Source: JAHDNZ01 sp036721855 (GTDB taxonomy: Bacteria > Bacillota > DTU065). Taken from it: a stretch of 21,760 bases of DNA. Shown piece by piece: positions 1-6,341 of the stretch. The stretch lies in the NCBI GenBank assembly GCA_036721855.1, contig DAIMKF010000030.1:1-21760 (forward strand), in the 5' to 3' direction. A program made the position numbers and the translations under genes. Numbering within the stretch: position 1 is the stretch's first letter; the number at the start of each line of letters is the position of its first letter. The notes beneath the pieces are model-generated. The model ran no database searches and was not told where the DNA came from. It saw nothing but the letters and a program-made list of their open reading frames with translations.

Positions 1-2
1 TG

Positions 3-107
3 AGAGACCACAAGGAAGAACTCTTGGAATCCCTCCATGACGGTAAGTGCCGTCCCAAACCCGTGCGCAGGGTAGAAATACCTAAAGAGAACGGGAAGAT
101 AGTTTAG
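3..107 (+). pseudogene. Group II intron reverse transcriptase/maturase fragment, broken
   Basis: Frame 3 reads in from outside the window for 35 codons and ends at a TAG. It contains the stretch KPVRRVEIPKENGKI, which is typical of the start of the reverse-transcriptase domain of group II intron-encoded (LtrA-like) proteins, where a basic RRVEIPK segment precedes a G-R-x-L-G-I-P-T motif. After GKI the similarity stops abruptly. The G-I-P-T motif, the YADD active site, the maturase X domain and the HNH region are all absent downstream. The protein was therefore deleted or rearranged here and cannot be active from this copy. It lies upstream of a recognisable intron 3' end, so it probably belongs to the same element. 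Its identity is quite certain. How much lies left of the window is unknown. Confidence 0.85.
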
Positions 108-298
108 TGGTGTTGAGAAACAGACAAGTCCGCAGTAGTGATTAAATCTCAGCTGATTTAGCCGATGAATACTGGTAATAACTTGGAGGGGAAAACTCCA
201 TGCTCAGTCATAGTTGAAGCAATGGGGCTTGTAGACTTAGTAAAATTGAACTCAGTACTTTGCATCAATAAGTATGAAGTATGATTGAGGTTTATCAG

Positions 299-376
299 GA
301 GTGGTATACATGCCCGTATGTACCGTTTTGTGAGAGGAAAATAGCTAGGCGATCACCTAACTGTCACCTACTCGAT
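299..376 (+). mobile_element. Group II intron 3' end: degenerate domain V, domain VI and splice junction
   Basis: Positions 299-305 (GAGTGGT) can pair with 322-328 (ACCGTTT) using GU pairs. ATAC/GTAT forms the upper helix with a two-base GT bulge on the 3' side, which is the layout of catalytic domain V. The terminal loop is not a GNRA tetraloop, and the AGC triad reads AGT. Domain VI follows, and the element ends in CCTACTCGAT at 367-376, the usual bacterial group II 3' boundary, with A370 as the likely branch point. The stretch 108-298 between this and the reverse-transcriptase fragment holds no open frame or domain that I recognise. Together these indicate an internally deleted, probably inactive intron on the plus strand. 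The exact junction could be one base off. Confidence 0.7.
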
Positions 377-377
377 T

Positions 378-506
378 GTTTTAGAGAACATAATCCAGCA
401 GGTAAAAATTCTTAACATTCAGATAAAAAAGGGTATAGCCCATGTTAAAGGAGCCTATCTTCAGGGAGGTTCTGCAGGAAGTCAGATGGCAAATCTCTAC
501 ATCTAG
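378..506 (+). pseudogene. Open frame running out of the intron 3' junction, possible 3' exon remnant
   Basis: Directly after the intron boundary a frame stays open for 42 codons and stops at TAG 504-506. It contains the segment KGAYLQGGSAGSQMANLYI. The frame has no start codon with a ribosome binding site and is open through the junction itself. It therefore looks more like the tail of a gene interrupted by the intron, with its 5' exon to the left of the window, than an independent gene. I do not recognise the protein. The stretch is short enough to be open by chance, so this is only a suggestion. Confidence 0.25.
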
Positions 507-609
507 AACCATATCCAAGAGCTTTTCAGAGGAGGACTCAATTGATGACCAGCTTAGATTAAGTAAAAAGATCCGCTATAAGCCTATATTTTGGAAGAAA
601 CTTCTTTCC

Positions 610-638
610 TTTACCATTTTGCAAAATTGTGGTATGTT
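610..638 (+). promoter_or_regulatory. Candidate sigma-A promoter for the riboswitch/antiporter transcript
   Basis: TTTACC at 610-615 and TATGTT at 633-638 are separated by 17 bases, and each matches four of six consensus positions. Transcription would start near 645, exactly at the 5' side of the c-di-AMP riboswitch. That position is the main support, since the hexamers themselves are only moderate. Confidence 0.45.
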
Positions 639-646
639 TAAACAAG

Positions 647-756
647 ATATCTCCGAATACCTTTATGGCAGTGGGGGACACATTTTTTTTGGGGTGAATC
701 TTTTATAGAGGGGCAACTTGGGTGCCCTAACCCGTCAGCTAACCCCATAGGAGTAC
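647..756 (+). promoter_or_regulatory. c-di-AMP riboswitch (ydaO/yuaA type)
   Basis: The stretch carries the conserved blocks of the ydaO aptamer in order. There is a 5' strand with CTCCGAAT (651-658), then a GTGGGGGAC block, then GGGGTGAATC (691-700). A small hairpin GGGCA/TGCCC (711-715/723-727) follows, and then the highly conserved ACCCGTCAGCTAACC (730-744), closed by GGAG (750-753), which pairs with CTCC (651-654) as P1. From established knowledge, this class binds cyclic di-AMP and usually lowers expression of potassium transport, osmoprotectant or cell-wall genes when ligand is bound. Here it precedes a cation/proton antiporter and is followed at once by a terminator hairpin, so ligand-dependent transcription termination is the likely mechanism. 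The conserved core matches closely. The outer P1 limits are approximate. Confidence 0.9.
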
Positions 757-760
757 ACCA

Positions 761-810
761 AGCGTATGACACAACTCTTTGGGTTGTGGTAATGCGCTGT
801 TTCTATTTTT
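761..810 (+). terminator. Intrinsic terminator in the riboswitch expression platform
   Basis: AGCGTAT (761-767) pairs with ATGCGCT (792-798), and inside it ACAAC (771-775) pairs with GTTGT (783-787). The hairpin is followed by GTTTCTATTTTT (799-810). It lies right after the aptamer and about 75 bases before the gene, as expected for a switch controlling transcription read-through. A second, weaker pairing, CTATTTTT (803-810) with AAAAATAG (833-840), would sequester the T-run and could be an alternative fold. Confidence 0.7.
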
Positions 811-886
811 AAACACCAAAGGTTAGGTATTAAAAAATAGAGCCGCATAAACAAACGACATAAAATATGAAGTGGAGGAAACAGGT

Positions 887-2107
887 TTGGATGTACTCTT
901 TAAAATCGGGATTGTACTAATAATTGGGATGCTTGGTGGTAAGATAGCGCGGAAATTTAAACTCCCCAATGTCTCTGGCTATTTGGTAGCCGGTTTGTTT
1001 TTAGGCAATTCATTTTTTAAGTTTATTACGGCAAACGATATCGAAGCTTTTGCTATTATTAGCGAGTTTGCCTTGGCCTTAATTGCTTTTAGTATCGGCA
1101 GTGAATTTATTATTAGGGATATGTTAAAGATTGGCAAATCCATCATAATAATAACTTTAGCCGAGGTAGTAGGTGCGGTTTTAATAGTTTTTCTAGTAAT
1201 GTATTATTTGTTTTCTGAGCCTTTTGCCTTTAGTATTGTAATTGCATCAATGTCCGCAGCTACAGCACCAGCGGCGACTTTACTCGTGATTCAACAATAT
1301 AAAGCTCGTGGACCCTTAACCAAAACAATTATCCCGGTTGTAGCTTTGGATGATGTGTTTGGGATTATGGTCTTTGGTATTGCCATGGCCTTAGCTAAGC
1401 TATCTGTCGGTTATAGTGAACTTTCGTTTTTAAGTATGCTCATTGAACCGGTAAAAGAGATCTTAGGTTCGGTTATACTAGGATTTTTACTTGGTCTTGT
1501 ACTTGCTTTGATAACCAAAAAAGCCAAAAACCATGACGCGCTACAAGGCAGTTCTCTAGCCTTTATTGCCATCGCTGCCGGTCTTGCCAACCTTCTTGGT
1601 TTTTCTCCTTTGTTAACTAATATAATGCTGGGTGCTACTTTGGTAAATCTGTTAAAAACCCCCAAAAGAGTCTTTGGCGCTGTTAATGATTTTGTCTCTC
1701 CGGTCTATGTTTTGTTTTTTACTTTAGCTGGTGCTAGTTTAGATCTGGGAATCTTTGCTACTGTAGGAGCAATGGGTATAGCTTATATTCTTAGCAGAGC
1801 TGGAGGGAAATTCTTAGGAGCTTATATCGGGGCTAGGTCAGTTAGGGCTAACGAAGCAGTGACAAAATATCTTGGTCTGGCTTTGCTTCCTCAGGGCGGA
1901 ATCTCAATAGGTCTTTCCTTTTTGGTAAGACAATATTTACCTGAGTATGCAGTAGCGATTAATACCATTATTATGTTTAGTGTACTCATCTATGAAGTCT
2001 CCGGCCCAATATTTGCTAAAATTGCTATTCAAAAAGCTGGTGAAATCCCTGAGTTGGAGAGCAAAGTTGTTGTCTCAAAACAAAAACCTGAAGAGATAGC
2101 TCTCTAA
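887..2107 (+). CDS. CPA2-type monovalent cation/proton antiporter, membrane domain only
   Basis: This is a polytopic membrane protein of 406 residues in the Na+/H+ exchanger (KefB/NapA-like, CPA2) family, expected to exchange Na+ or K+ for protons across the cytoplasmic membrane. It is hydrophobic throughout, with an early KIARKFKLPNVSGYLVAG segment typical of the first helices of this family. A long helical repeat follows, with ALDDVFGIMVFG, in which the adjacent acidic pair resembles the ion-binding site of two-proton antiporters. The C-terminus is a short charged tail with no TrkA-N/RCK regulatory domain, so it is shorter than KefB/KefC. The frame also opens at GTG 872, but GGAGG (874-878) overlaps that codon and sits 8 bases before TTG 887, which I take as the start. 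It is preceded by a c-di-AMP riboswitch and followed after 22 bases by a PII-like gene, probably co-transcribed. The transported ion cannot be read from the sequence. Confidence 0.9.
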   Translation: MDVLFKIGIVLIIGMLGGKIARKFKLPNVSGYLVAGLFLGNSFFKFITANDIEAFAIISEFALALIAFSIGSEFIIRDMLKIGKSIIIITLAEVVGAVLIVFLVMYYLFSEPFAFSIVIASMSAATAPAATLLVIQQYKARGPLTKTIIPVVALDDVFGIMVFGIAMALAKLSVGYSELSFLSMLIEPVKEILGSVILGFLLGLVLALITKKAKNHDALQGSSLAFIAIAAGLANLLGFSPLLTNIMLGATLVNLLKTPKRVFGAVNDFVSPVYVLFFTLAGASLDLGIFATVGAMGIAYILSRAGGKFLGAYIGARSVRANEAVTKYLGLALLPQGGISIGLSFLVRQYLPEYAVAINTIIMFSVLIYEVSGPIFAKIAIQKAGEIPELESKVVVSKQKPEEIAL

Positions 2108-2129
2108 TAAGTTACAAGGAGGCATTTAA

Positions 2130-2480
2130 ATGTTTGTTTTATTTATAGTATTAAATGGCGTCGATTATCTGGAGGATATTTTAGCTAAATTTGTGGATAT
2201 CGGTGTTCGTGGTGCTACAATATTAGATAGCCAAGGCATGGCTAGTGCAATTCTAGAAAGTCAAAACCGCGGTATTCCATTATTTGGGTTATTTGAATCA
2301 CTTCTGGATGATTCTCGCCCTTACAACAAAACTATTTTTACTGTACTGGAGAGCGAAGAATTAGTTAAAAAAGCTGTAGCTGCGGTTTACGATGTGATGA
2401 AGGATGTCCCTCAAATAGGTGCCGGTTTTATGTTTAGTATCCCTATCGATAATATCTATAAAATGGGTAAAACCAATTGA
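2130..2480 (+). CDS. Small PII-like protein linked to the antiporter
   Basis: This 116-residue soluble protein has a pattern resembling PII/GlnB-like ferredoxin folds: a first beta strand (MFVLFIVLN), a helix (YLEDILAKFVDI), then GVRGATILDSQGMA, comparable to the GxrGmTv strand and turn of PII proteins. A later segment, KTIFTVLESEELVKKAVAAV, would be the second strand and helix. It lacks the uridylylation tyrosine context of classical GlnB. It begins 22 bases after the antiporter behind AGGAGG, and the pair ends in a strong terminator. PII-like proteins often bind nucleotides or carboxylates and regulate transporters. A regulatory role on the antiporter is my inference from gene order. Its ligand is unknown, and the fold call rests on pattern only. 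Confidence 0.65.
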   Translation: MFVLFIVLNGVDYLEDILAKFVDIGVRGATILDSQGMASAILESQNRGIPLFGLFESLLDDSRPYNKTIFTVLESEELVKKAVAAVYDVMKDVPQIGAGFMFSIPIDNIYKMGKTN

Positions 2481-2490
2481 CCAGTAAAAT

Positions 2491-2527
2491 AAAACACTGC
2501 CACCATGACCAGTGGTAGCAGTGTTTT
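2491..2527. terminator. Strong bidirectional terminator
   Basis: AAAACACTGC (2491-2500) pairs perfectly with GCAGTGTTTT (2518-2527), and ACCA/TGGT extends the stem after one mismatch. A- and T-runs on either side make it usable from both strands. It separates the plus-strand antiporter/PII-like unit from the minus-strand gene ending at 2572. Confidence 0.85.
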
Positions 2528-2571
2528 ATAGATAGTTAACTTAGGAACATTGATGGATCGGGTCTTTAGAA

Positions 2572-3144
2572 TTACCCCAGGGTTTTGGTATAGGCATCGA
2601 TACCTTCAGCTATAGCTTTGGCAGCTGTTTTTTGAAAGAAAGGATCCAAAAGGAGCTTTCTTTCTTCGGGATTGGTGTGAAATAATATCTCCGTAAGACA
2701 AGCAGGGGCATCAATGTTATGCAGCACATAAAGTTTTAGCCAGTGGGTTTTGATACCTCTGTTGGTGTGTTTGGGGTAATAACTATCGATAGCTCTACAG
2801 AGACTGTTGTGGACATACTCAGCCAAAAGGTAGCTTTTCTCTGAAGCATAAAAGGTTGTTGTACCGCCAACACTAGGATCTATAGGTTCACCTGTAGCAT
2901 CTGAATGAAGTGAAACCATAAGATCGGGTTTGAAAGAGTTAGCTTTTTGCATTTCGGTTTTCAGATCAGAGGGTTGGTCACGAAATCTCCTGGTAAGATG
3001 GACCCGGTGACCAAGGTTCTCTAAAGCTTTTTTGGTCTTTAAGGCGATATCAAAGAGGTTATGACCTTCGTTGTAAACGACTTGACCAGCTTCTACAACA
3101 ACATTGCCATACTGACAAGAGGGGTTTAGAACGATAACAGCCAT
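2572..3144 (-). CDS. Small N-acetylmuramoyl-L-alanine amidase (Amidase_3-like) with altered first metal motif
   Basis: This 190-residue single-domain protein is related to zinc-dependent Amidase_3 enzymes, which cut the bond between muramic acid and the stem peptide of peptidoglycan. Visible elements are E26 in NEGHNLFDIA, VSLHSDA with H80, and the catalytic glutamate E152 in CLTEILFHTN. The usual DPGHGG motif is replaced by NPSCQYGN, so glutamine 11 stands where the first zinc-binding histidine normally is. I recall a subgroup of clostridial amidase-like proteins starting with SPSxQ, so this may be a family feature rather than damage. No signal peptide is seen, which would fit a cytoplasmic, forespore or lysis-released role. 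It is the last gene of the minus-strand group. An 18-base-pair hairpin lies between a Shine-Dalgarno-like sequence and the ATG. Activity is uncertain. Confidence 0.8.
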   Translation of the reverse strand: MAVIVLNPSCQYGNVVVEAGQVVYNEGHNLFDIALKTKKALENLGHRVHLTRRFRDQPSDLKTEMQKANSFKPDLMVSLHSDATGEPIDPSVGGTTTFYASEKSYLLAEYVHNSLCRAIDSYYPKHTNRGIKTHWLKLYVLHNIDAPACLTEILFHTNPEERKLLLDPFFQKTAAKAIAEGIDAYTKTLG

Positions 3145-3148
3145 TTTT

Positions 3149-3189
3149 AGAACACCGCTTTATTCTTTTTTAGAAGAAAGTGGTGTTCT
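3149..3189 (-). other. Long hairpin between a Shine-Dalgarno site and the amidase start codon
   Basis: Positions 3149-3166 pair with 3172-3189 over 18 positions, with one A/G mismatch, one GU pair and a five-base loop. On the minus strand AAAGGAG (3204-3198) lies just upstream of the hairpin and the ATG (3144) four bases downstream. No good Shine-Dalgarno site lies next to the ATG itself. If folded, the hairpin leaves only about 12 unpaired bases between the two. Read on the plus strand it is followed by four Ts, so it could also act as a terminator in that direction. Confidence 0.7.
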
Positions 3190-3228
3190 TTTAATCACTC
3201 CTTTCTCAACTTGACCTAAACTTTTGAT

Positions 3229-3855
3229 TTAATTCCAAATTGCCTGGCGCAGCCATAGCAGCAAGAGTTTCTGATAAGTTGGCTCTTCTAAAAATATCTT
3301 TTGCAGCCAGTCAAAACCAAAATAAAGTCCCCAGCTTGTTTTAACTACACTCCAATTTATAGGCTCAATATGACTAGAAGTCACCCCGTCGGAATTGTAA
3401 TAAGAGGCTAAAGGCTGGACTTGATCTGTTAAGACAAAAAGGCTGACCGTGCAGTTTGGAAACTCAAGCATCTTGGGGGTATTTGCAAGGGGGCTAAGTA
3501 TCTCCAGATAGGTAGGCTTACTAAAGGTTTGCAAACCTAAAAAGGTTAGCTGGGGAAGGTTTTTAGTGCCAAGAAAGATTACTTTACCACCTTTTACCAC
3601 AAAGTCTTCGATAGCTTCCAATTCTTTTTGGGTAAGTGTGTCACAATTGGTAAGCAGAGCTTTTCCTTTGATATCGCCAAAGGCAGCTAAAAAACCAGCT
3701 TGTCTTAAAAAGGAGCTAACCAATTCCGGATCAGTTGTATTTTTTAGCCAGAGGGTAACTTGATTTTTGGGAGCAAAGGGGTCAAAGGTAGCTAAAACAG
3801 TACAAGTAAGGCCAATAACAAAGCTAAGTGTTACCAGTAAAAAAGTTCGTTTCAT
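3229..3855 (-). CDS. Secreted protein of unknown function with a glutamine-amidotransferase-like fold
   Basis: This 208-residue protein has an N-terminal signal peptide or anchor (residues 1-22). The rest is soluble. It contains LTQKELEAIEDFVVKGG (74-90) followed by KVIFLG, a pattern seen in class I glutamine-amidotransferase-like domains where a helix is followed by a glycine turn and a hydrophobic strand. I see no catalytic cysteine in the usual nucleophile elbow, so a binding rather than enzymatic role seems likely. The next upstream gene has the same element near its N-terminus (LTQSELNLLDGFCQKGG), so the two share a domain by duplication. It starts 27 bases after that gene behind AAAGGAG, implying one operon. 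The function is unknown. Confidence 0.7.
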   Translation of the reverse strand: MKRTFLLVTLSFVIGLTCTVLATFDPFAPKNQVTLWLKNTTDPELVSSFLRQAGFLAAFGDIKGKALLTNCDTLTQKELEAIEDFVVKGGKVIFLGTKNLPQLTFLGLQTFSKPTYLEILSPLANTPKMLEFPNCTVSLFVLTDQVQPLASYYNSDGVTSSHIEPINWSVVKTSWGLYFGFDWLQKIFLEEPTYQKLLLLWLRQAIWN

Positions 3856-3882
3856 TTGTTTTTACTCCTTTGCAAAATTAAG

Positions 3883-6180
3883 CTAGTACCAGTTTAGTGC
3901 AGTTAGAAAAAGCAGCTCGTTTAACAGCTCGTATAACTCGGGTTTTCCCCACCAAGAATCATCTTTATAAAGATTCAAAAGGTTATTAGCTTCAGTGTAA
4001 AAATCCGGGCCCCATATTTTATCTTTAAGGTAGTTAGGTATTAAAAAGTAGGGACTATCCGGGGCAATTAACCCTAACTGCCGGGTAACCTTAAATACTT
4101 CCTGCTCTATCTCGGATTTATTTACTAGGCCGTTTCTACCGGCTGCGAGGAGCCATCTTTTAAGCAGTGACAAATAATTAGTAAGAGTATTTTTCAAGTC
4201 ACCGGCAACTAATTTTGAGGTCAGTCCTTTTAATATTTCAAGCTCTTCGAGAGTTTGTTTGTATCTAGCAAAACTTTTTAAGGATTGGCCGTCGGCACTT
4301 AGGCTTAAAAAAGCGGTTAAAATTTCTGGTGGTAGTTCTAGTGATGGTTGGGTAATTTGTTCCCAAACATGGTTAACAAGCTTAGAATAGTTCTCCGGAA
4401 AAAAGTGATGTGCGGGAATGGCTTTTTCGCTAAAGACCCCTGCCTTAAGGACTTTTAAGTCTTGTAAGTCAAGGTGATCATAAGCAAAGAAGAAGCTTCC
4501 CAACGAACCGCTGCTGCGTCCAAGTTCACTAACCTGTTTATTCAGGGTAACTTTATCAAAAAGTCCAAAGGCACTTAAACCGGCATAAGCAGGTGCAAAG
4601 GGAGGTGCTTTAGCGACAGCGGAGTTAAACCAGCCGGTAACATTTTGAGGGTTAGGAGAATAGGTCATGGGGATAACAAAATCAAGGTAGCCTCTTTGCA
4701 GCCAGAGCGGCCAATTTTGCATATAGTTTCTATTATAATCTGTAGGCGGGCCATCGGGAGCAACCGCTGACGAAAGAATTATTTGGGGATTATAGCTTTT
4801 TATTTTTTGGGAAGCTAATTTGACTAATTCATCTACACCACCAGCTCGAAAATAGATCCAAAGCTTGGAAGCAGGTGTTCTTTTCTGATTCGGCAAAAGT
4901 CCGAAGCGCTTAGAAAAATCACTGACAGCTACTTCACTGTAATCGGTTTCTTTAACATCTGGCCCTGCATAACGGACATAGTCAAGATGAATACCGGATA
5001 CGCCCTCAACAGCAACTTCAACCATTAGATCAGTTACATATTCTCTGAATTCGCAATTCAGAGGTGAAGCAAAATAGAGGTGGTTGCCATCCCGGCTATA
5101 GCCATATGTGCCATCTTGGTTAACAGCAGCCCAGGATGGGTACAAGGAAAGAATAGGCTCTAAGGAGTTTAGTCCCACATAAAAGACACTAAACCAGGCA
5201 TGTATCTCAAGGTCGTTTTTTTTAGCTTCCTCGATAAGGATAGGTAAAGGATTAAAGTTAATAAAGGTAGGATCTTGTTTTACAATACCATATTTTTGGG
5301 CAACTTTTGAGGGGTAGATAGTATAACCATGGGCAAAAACTTCAGGTAAAATAACATTAAATCCAGCCTGGGCTATGTTTGCTACCATCAAAGCTATACC
5401 TTCTCTTGTCCTAGGGAGTGCTTTGGTACTAATCCAGATGCCTCTTGTTTCTACAGGATAACTAGCAAAGAAGGTCGCTTTATATAGCTCGCTTAGCTCT
5501 TCGGCCTCCTTTTTTAAAGCATTAAGTTTCCAGATATGGCCTTTCTTAGCAGTTTCTCCAGCTTGAATGAGGATACTTTCTAGTTTAGCTGCGATTTCGT
5601 GTTGGGTATCTTTTGTTGGCTTTTTTTGCTCTAAGGTATTTAGTATAACTGCTGTAATCTCTGTCACTCGTTTTTGGCCAAATTCCCGGGTTTTAGTAAG
5701 ACTTTCAGGCTCAAATTCGCTGATTATCTGCAGTAAAAGTTCTTTGGTGTTATCTTCAGGGAGTCTTGGAGTAATATCACTGTGAAGGTAGACGATCTGT
5801 GGAGAAAGTTTAGTGTAAGAGAAAGAACCTATTGAGTAGGTTAGTACCTTTGCCTCGACCTGAAAGAAATTATCTATGGCTGTAGTTATGGGCAAAGAAT
5901 TATTAAGAGGATATAAAAGTAGATGACCGCCTTTTTGGCAGAAACCGTCTAGCAAGTTAAGCTCTGATTGGGTAAGTGGTTTAGTAAGTGGCATCACTAA
6001 AGTAGTTACCTCTTCTAAATTTTCTAAGCTTGTAAGCAACTGATTATCAATCAAACAAAGATCTAAAAAAGTTTTAAAAGAGGCAATGTTTTGCCAATTT
6101 TGTGGTGTCTGCCAGAGGGATAGGGAAAAAGCAAACAGAGAAAGAAAACCAACAACTAATAAAGTAGAAAGACGTTTCAT
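3883..6180 (-). CDS. Secreted YngK-like (GHL10/DUF187) glycosidase-fold protein with extra N-terminal domain
   Basis: This 765-residue exported protein begins with a signal peptide (1-22). Residues of about 25-150 form a domain shared with the next gene. A charged helical region of about 150-240 follows. The core starts at ETRGIWISTKAL (about residue 245) and contains AQAGFNVILPEVFAHG, HAWFSVFYVG, GIHLDYVRYAG and DFVIPMTYS. This is the pattern of the glycosyl-hydrolase-like TIM barrel GHL10, the family of Bacillus YngK. The aspartate in HLDYVRY is a candidate active-site residue. The last 160 residues are helical and unassigned. It probably acts on an envelope or external polysaccharide, but the substrate is unknown. 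The open frame extends to a GTG at 6189 that overlaps the Shine-Dalgarno site; GGAG lies 8 bases before ATG 6180, so I use that. It is the first gene of a minus-strand group ending with an amidase. Confidence 0.85.
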   Translation of the reverse strand: MKRLSTLLVVGFLSLFAFSLSLWQTPQNWQNIASFKTFLDLCLIDNQLLTSLENLEEVTTLVMPLTKPLTQSELNLLDGFCQKGGHLLLYPLNNSLPITTAIDNFFQVEAKVLTYSIGSFSYTKLSPQIVYLHSDITPRLPEDNTKELLLQIISEFEPESLTKTREFGQKRVTEITAVILNTLEQKKPTKDTQHEIAAKLESILIQAGETAKKGHIWKLNALKKEAEELSELYKATFFASYPVETRGIWISTKALPRTREGIALMVANIAQAGFNVILPEVFAHGYTIYPSKVAQKYGIVKQDPTFINFNPLPILIEEAKKNDLEIHAWFSVFYVGLNSLEPILSLYPSWAAVNQDGTYGYSRDGNHLYFASPLNCEFREYVTDLMVEVAVEGVSGIHLDYVRYAGPDVKETDYSEVAVSDFSKRFGLLPNQKRTPASKLWIYFRAGGVDELVKLASQKIKSYNPQIILSSAVAPDGPPTDYNRNYMQNWPLWLQRGYLDFVIPMTYSPNPQNVTGWFNSAVAKAPPFAPAYAGLSAFGLFDKVTLNKQVSELGRSSGSLGSFFFAYDHLDLQDLKVLKAGVFSEKAIPAHHFFPENYSKLVNHVWEQITQPSLELPPEILTAFLSLSADGQSLKSFARYKQTLEELEILKGLTSKLVAGDLKNTLTNYLSLLKRWLLAAGRNGLVNKSEIEQEVFKVTRQLGLIAPDSPYFLIPNYLKDKIWGPDFYTEANNLLNLYKDDSWWGKPELYELLNELLFLTALNWY

Positions 6181-6204
6181 AAATATCACTCCACAATTTG
6201 GGAA

Positions 6205-6232
6205 ATAGTAGTAACAAACGCAATAACTGCAA
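6205..6232 (-). promoter_or_regulatory. Possible promoter for the minus-strand glycosidase operon
   Basis: On the minus strand TTGCAG (6232-6227) and TACTAT (6210-6205) are separated by 16 bases, ending 24 bases before the start codon. Both hexamers are partial matches and the region is A+T-rich, so this is only a candidate. I found no convincing promoter for the divergent plus-strand hydrolase in the same 160-base gap. Confidence 0.3.
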
Positions 6233-6341
6233 ACACCATAAAATCAAATACCCCTAGAGCATATTAGTTTAGAAAATTTATAAGCAGGAGATCTATTTAT
6301 TACCAAAGAATTGCTTGGGGAAAAGAGAGGTGTTCAGTTAA

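Noticed and set aside
442..708. An 88-codon open frame with an ATG start
   Set aside because: Its last 20 codons lie inside the c-di-AMP riboswitch and it spans the predicted promoter. It has no good ribosome site and no recognisable protein similarity, so it is probably chance.
1411..1665. Open frame on the minus strand inside the antiporter gene, and similar antisense frames elsewhere
   Set aside because: These are shadow frames of well-supported genes, without ribosome sites or recognisable protein features.
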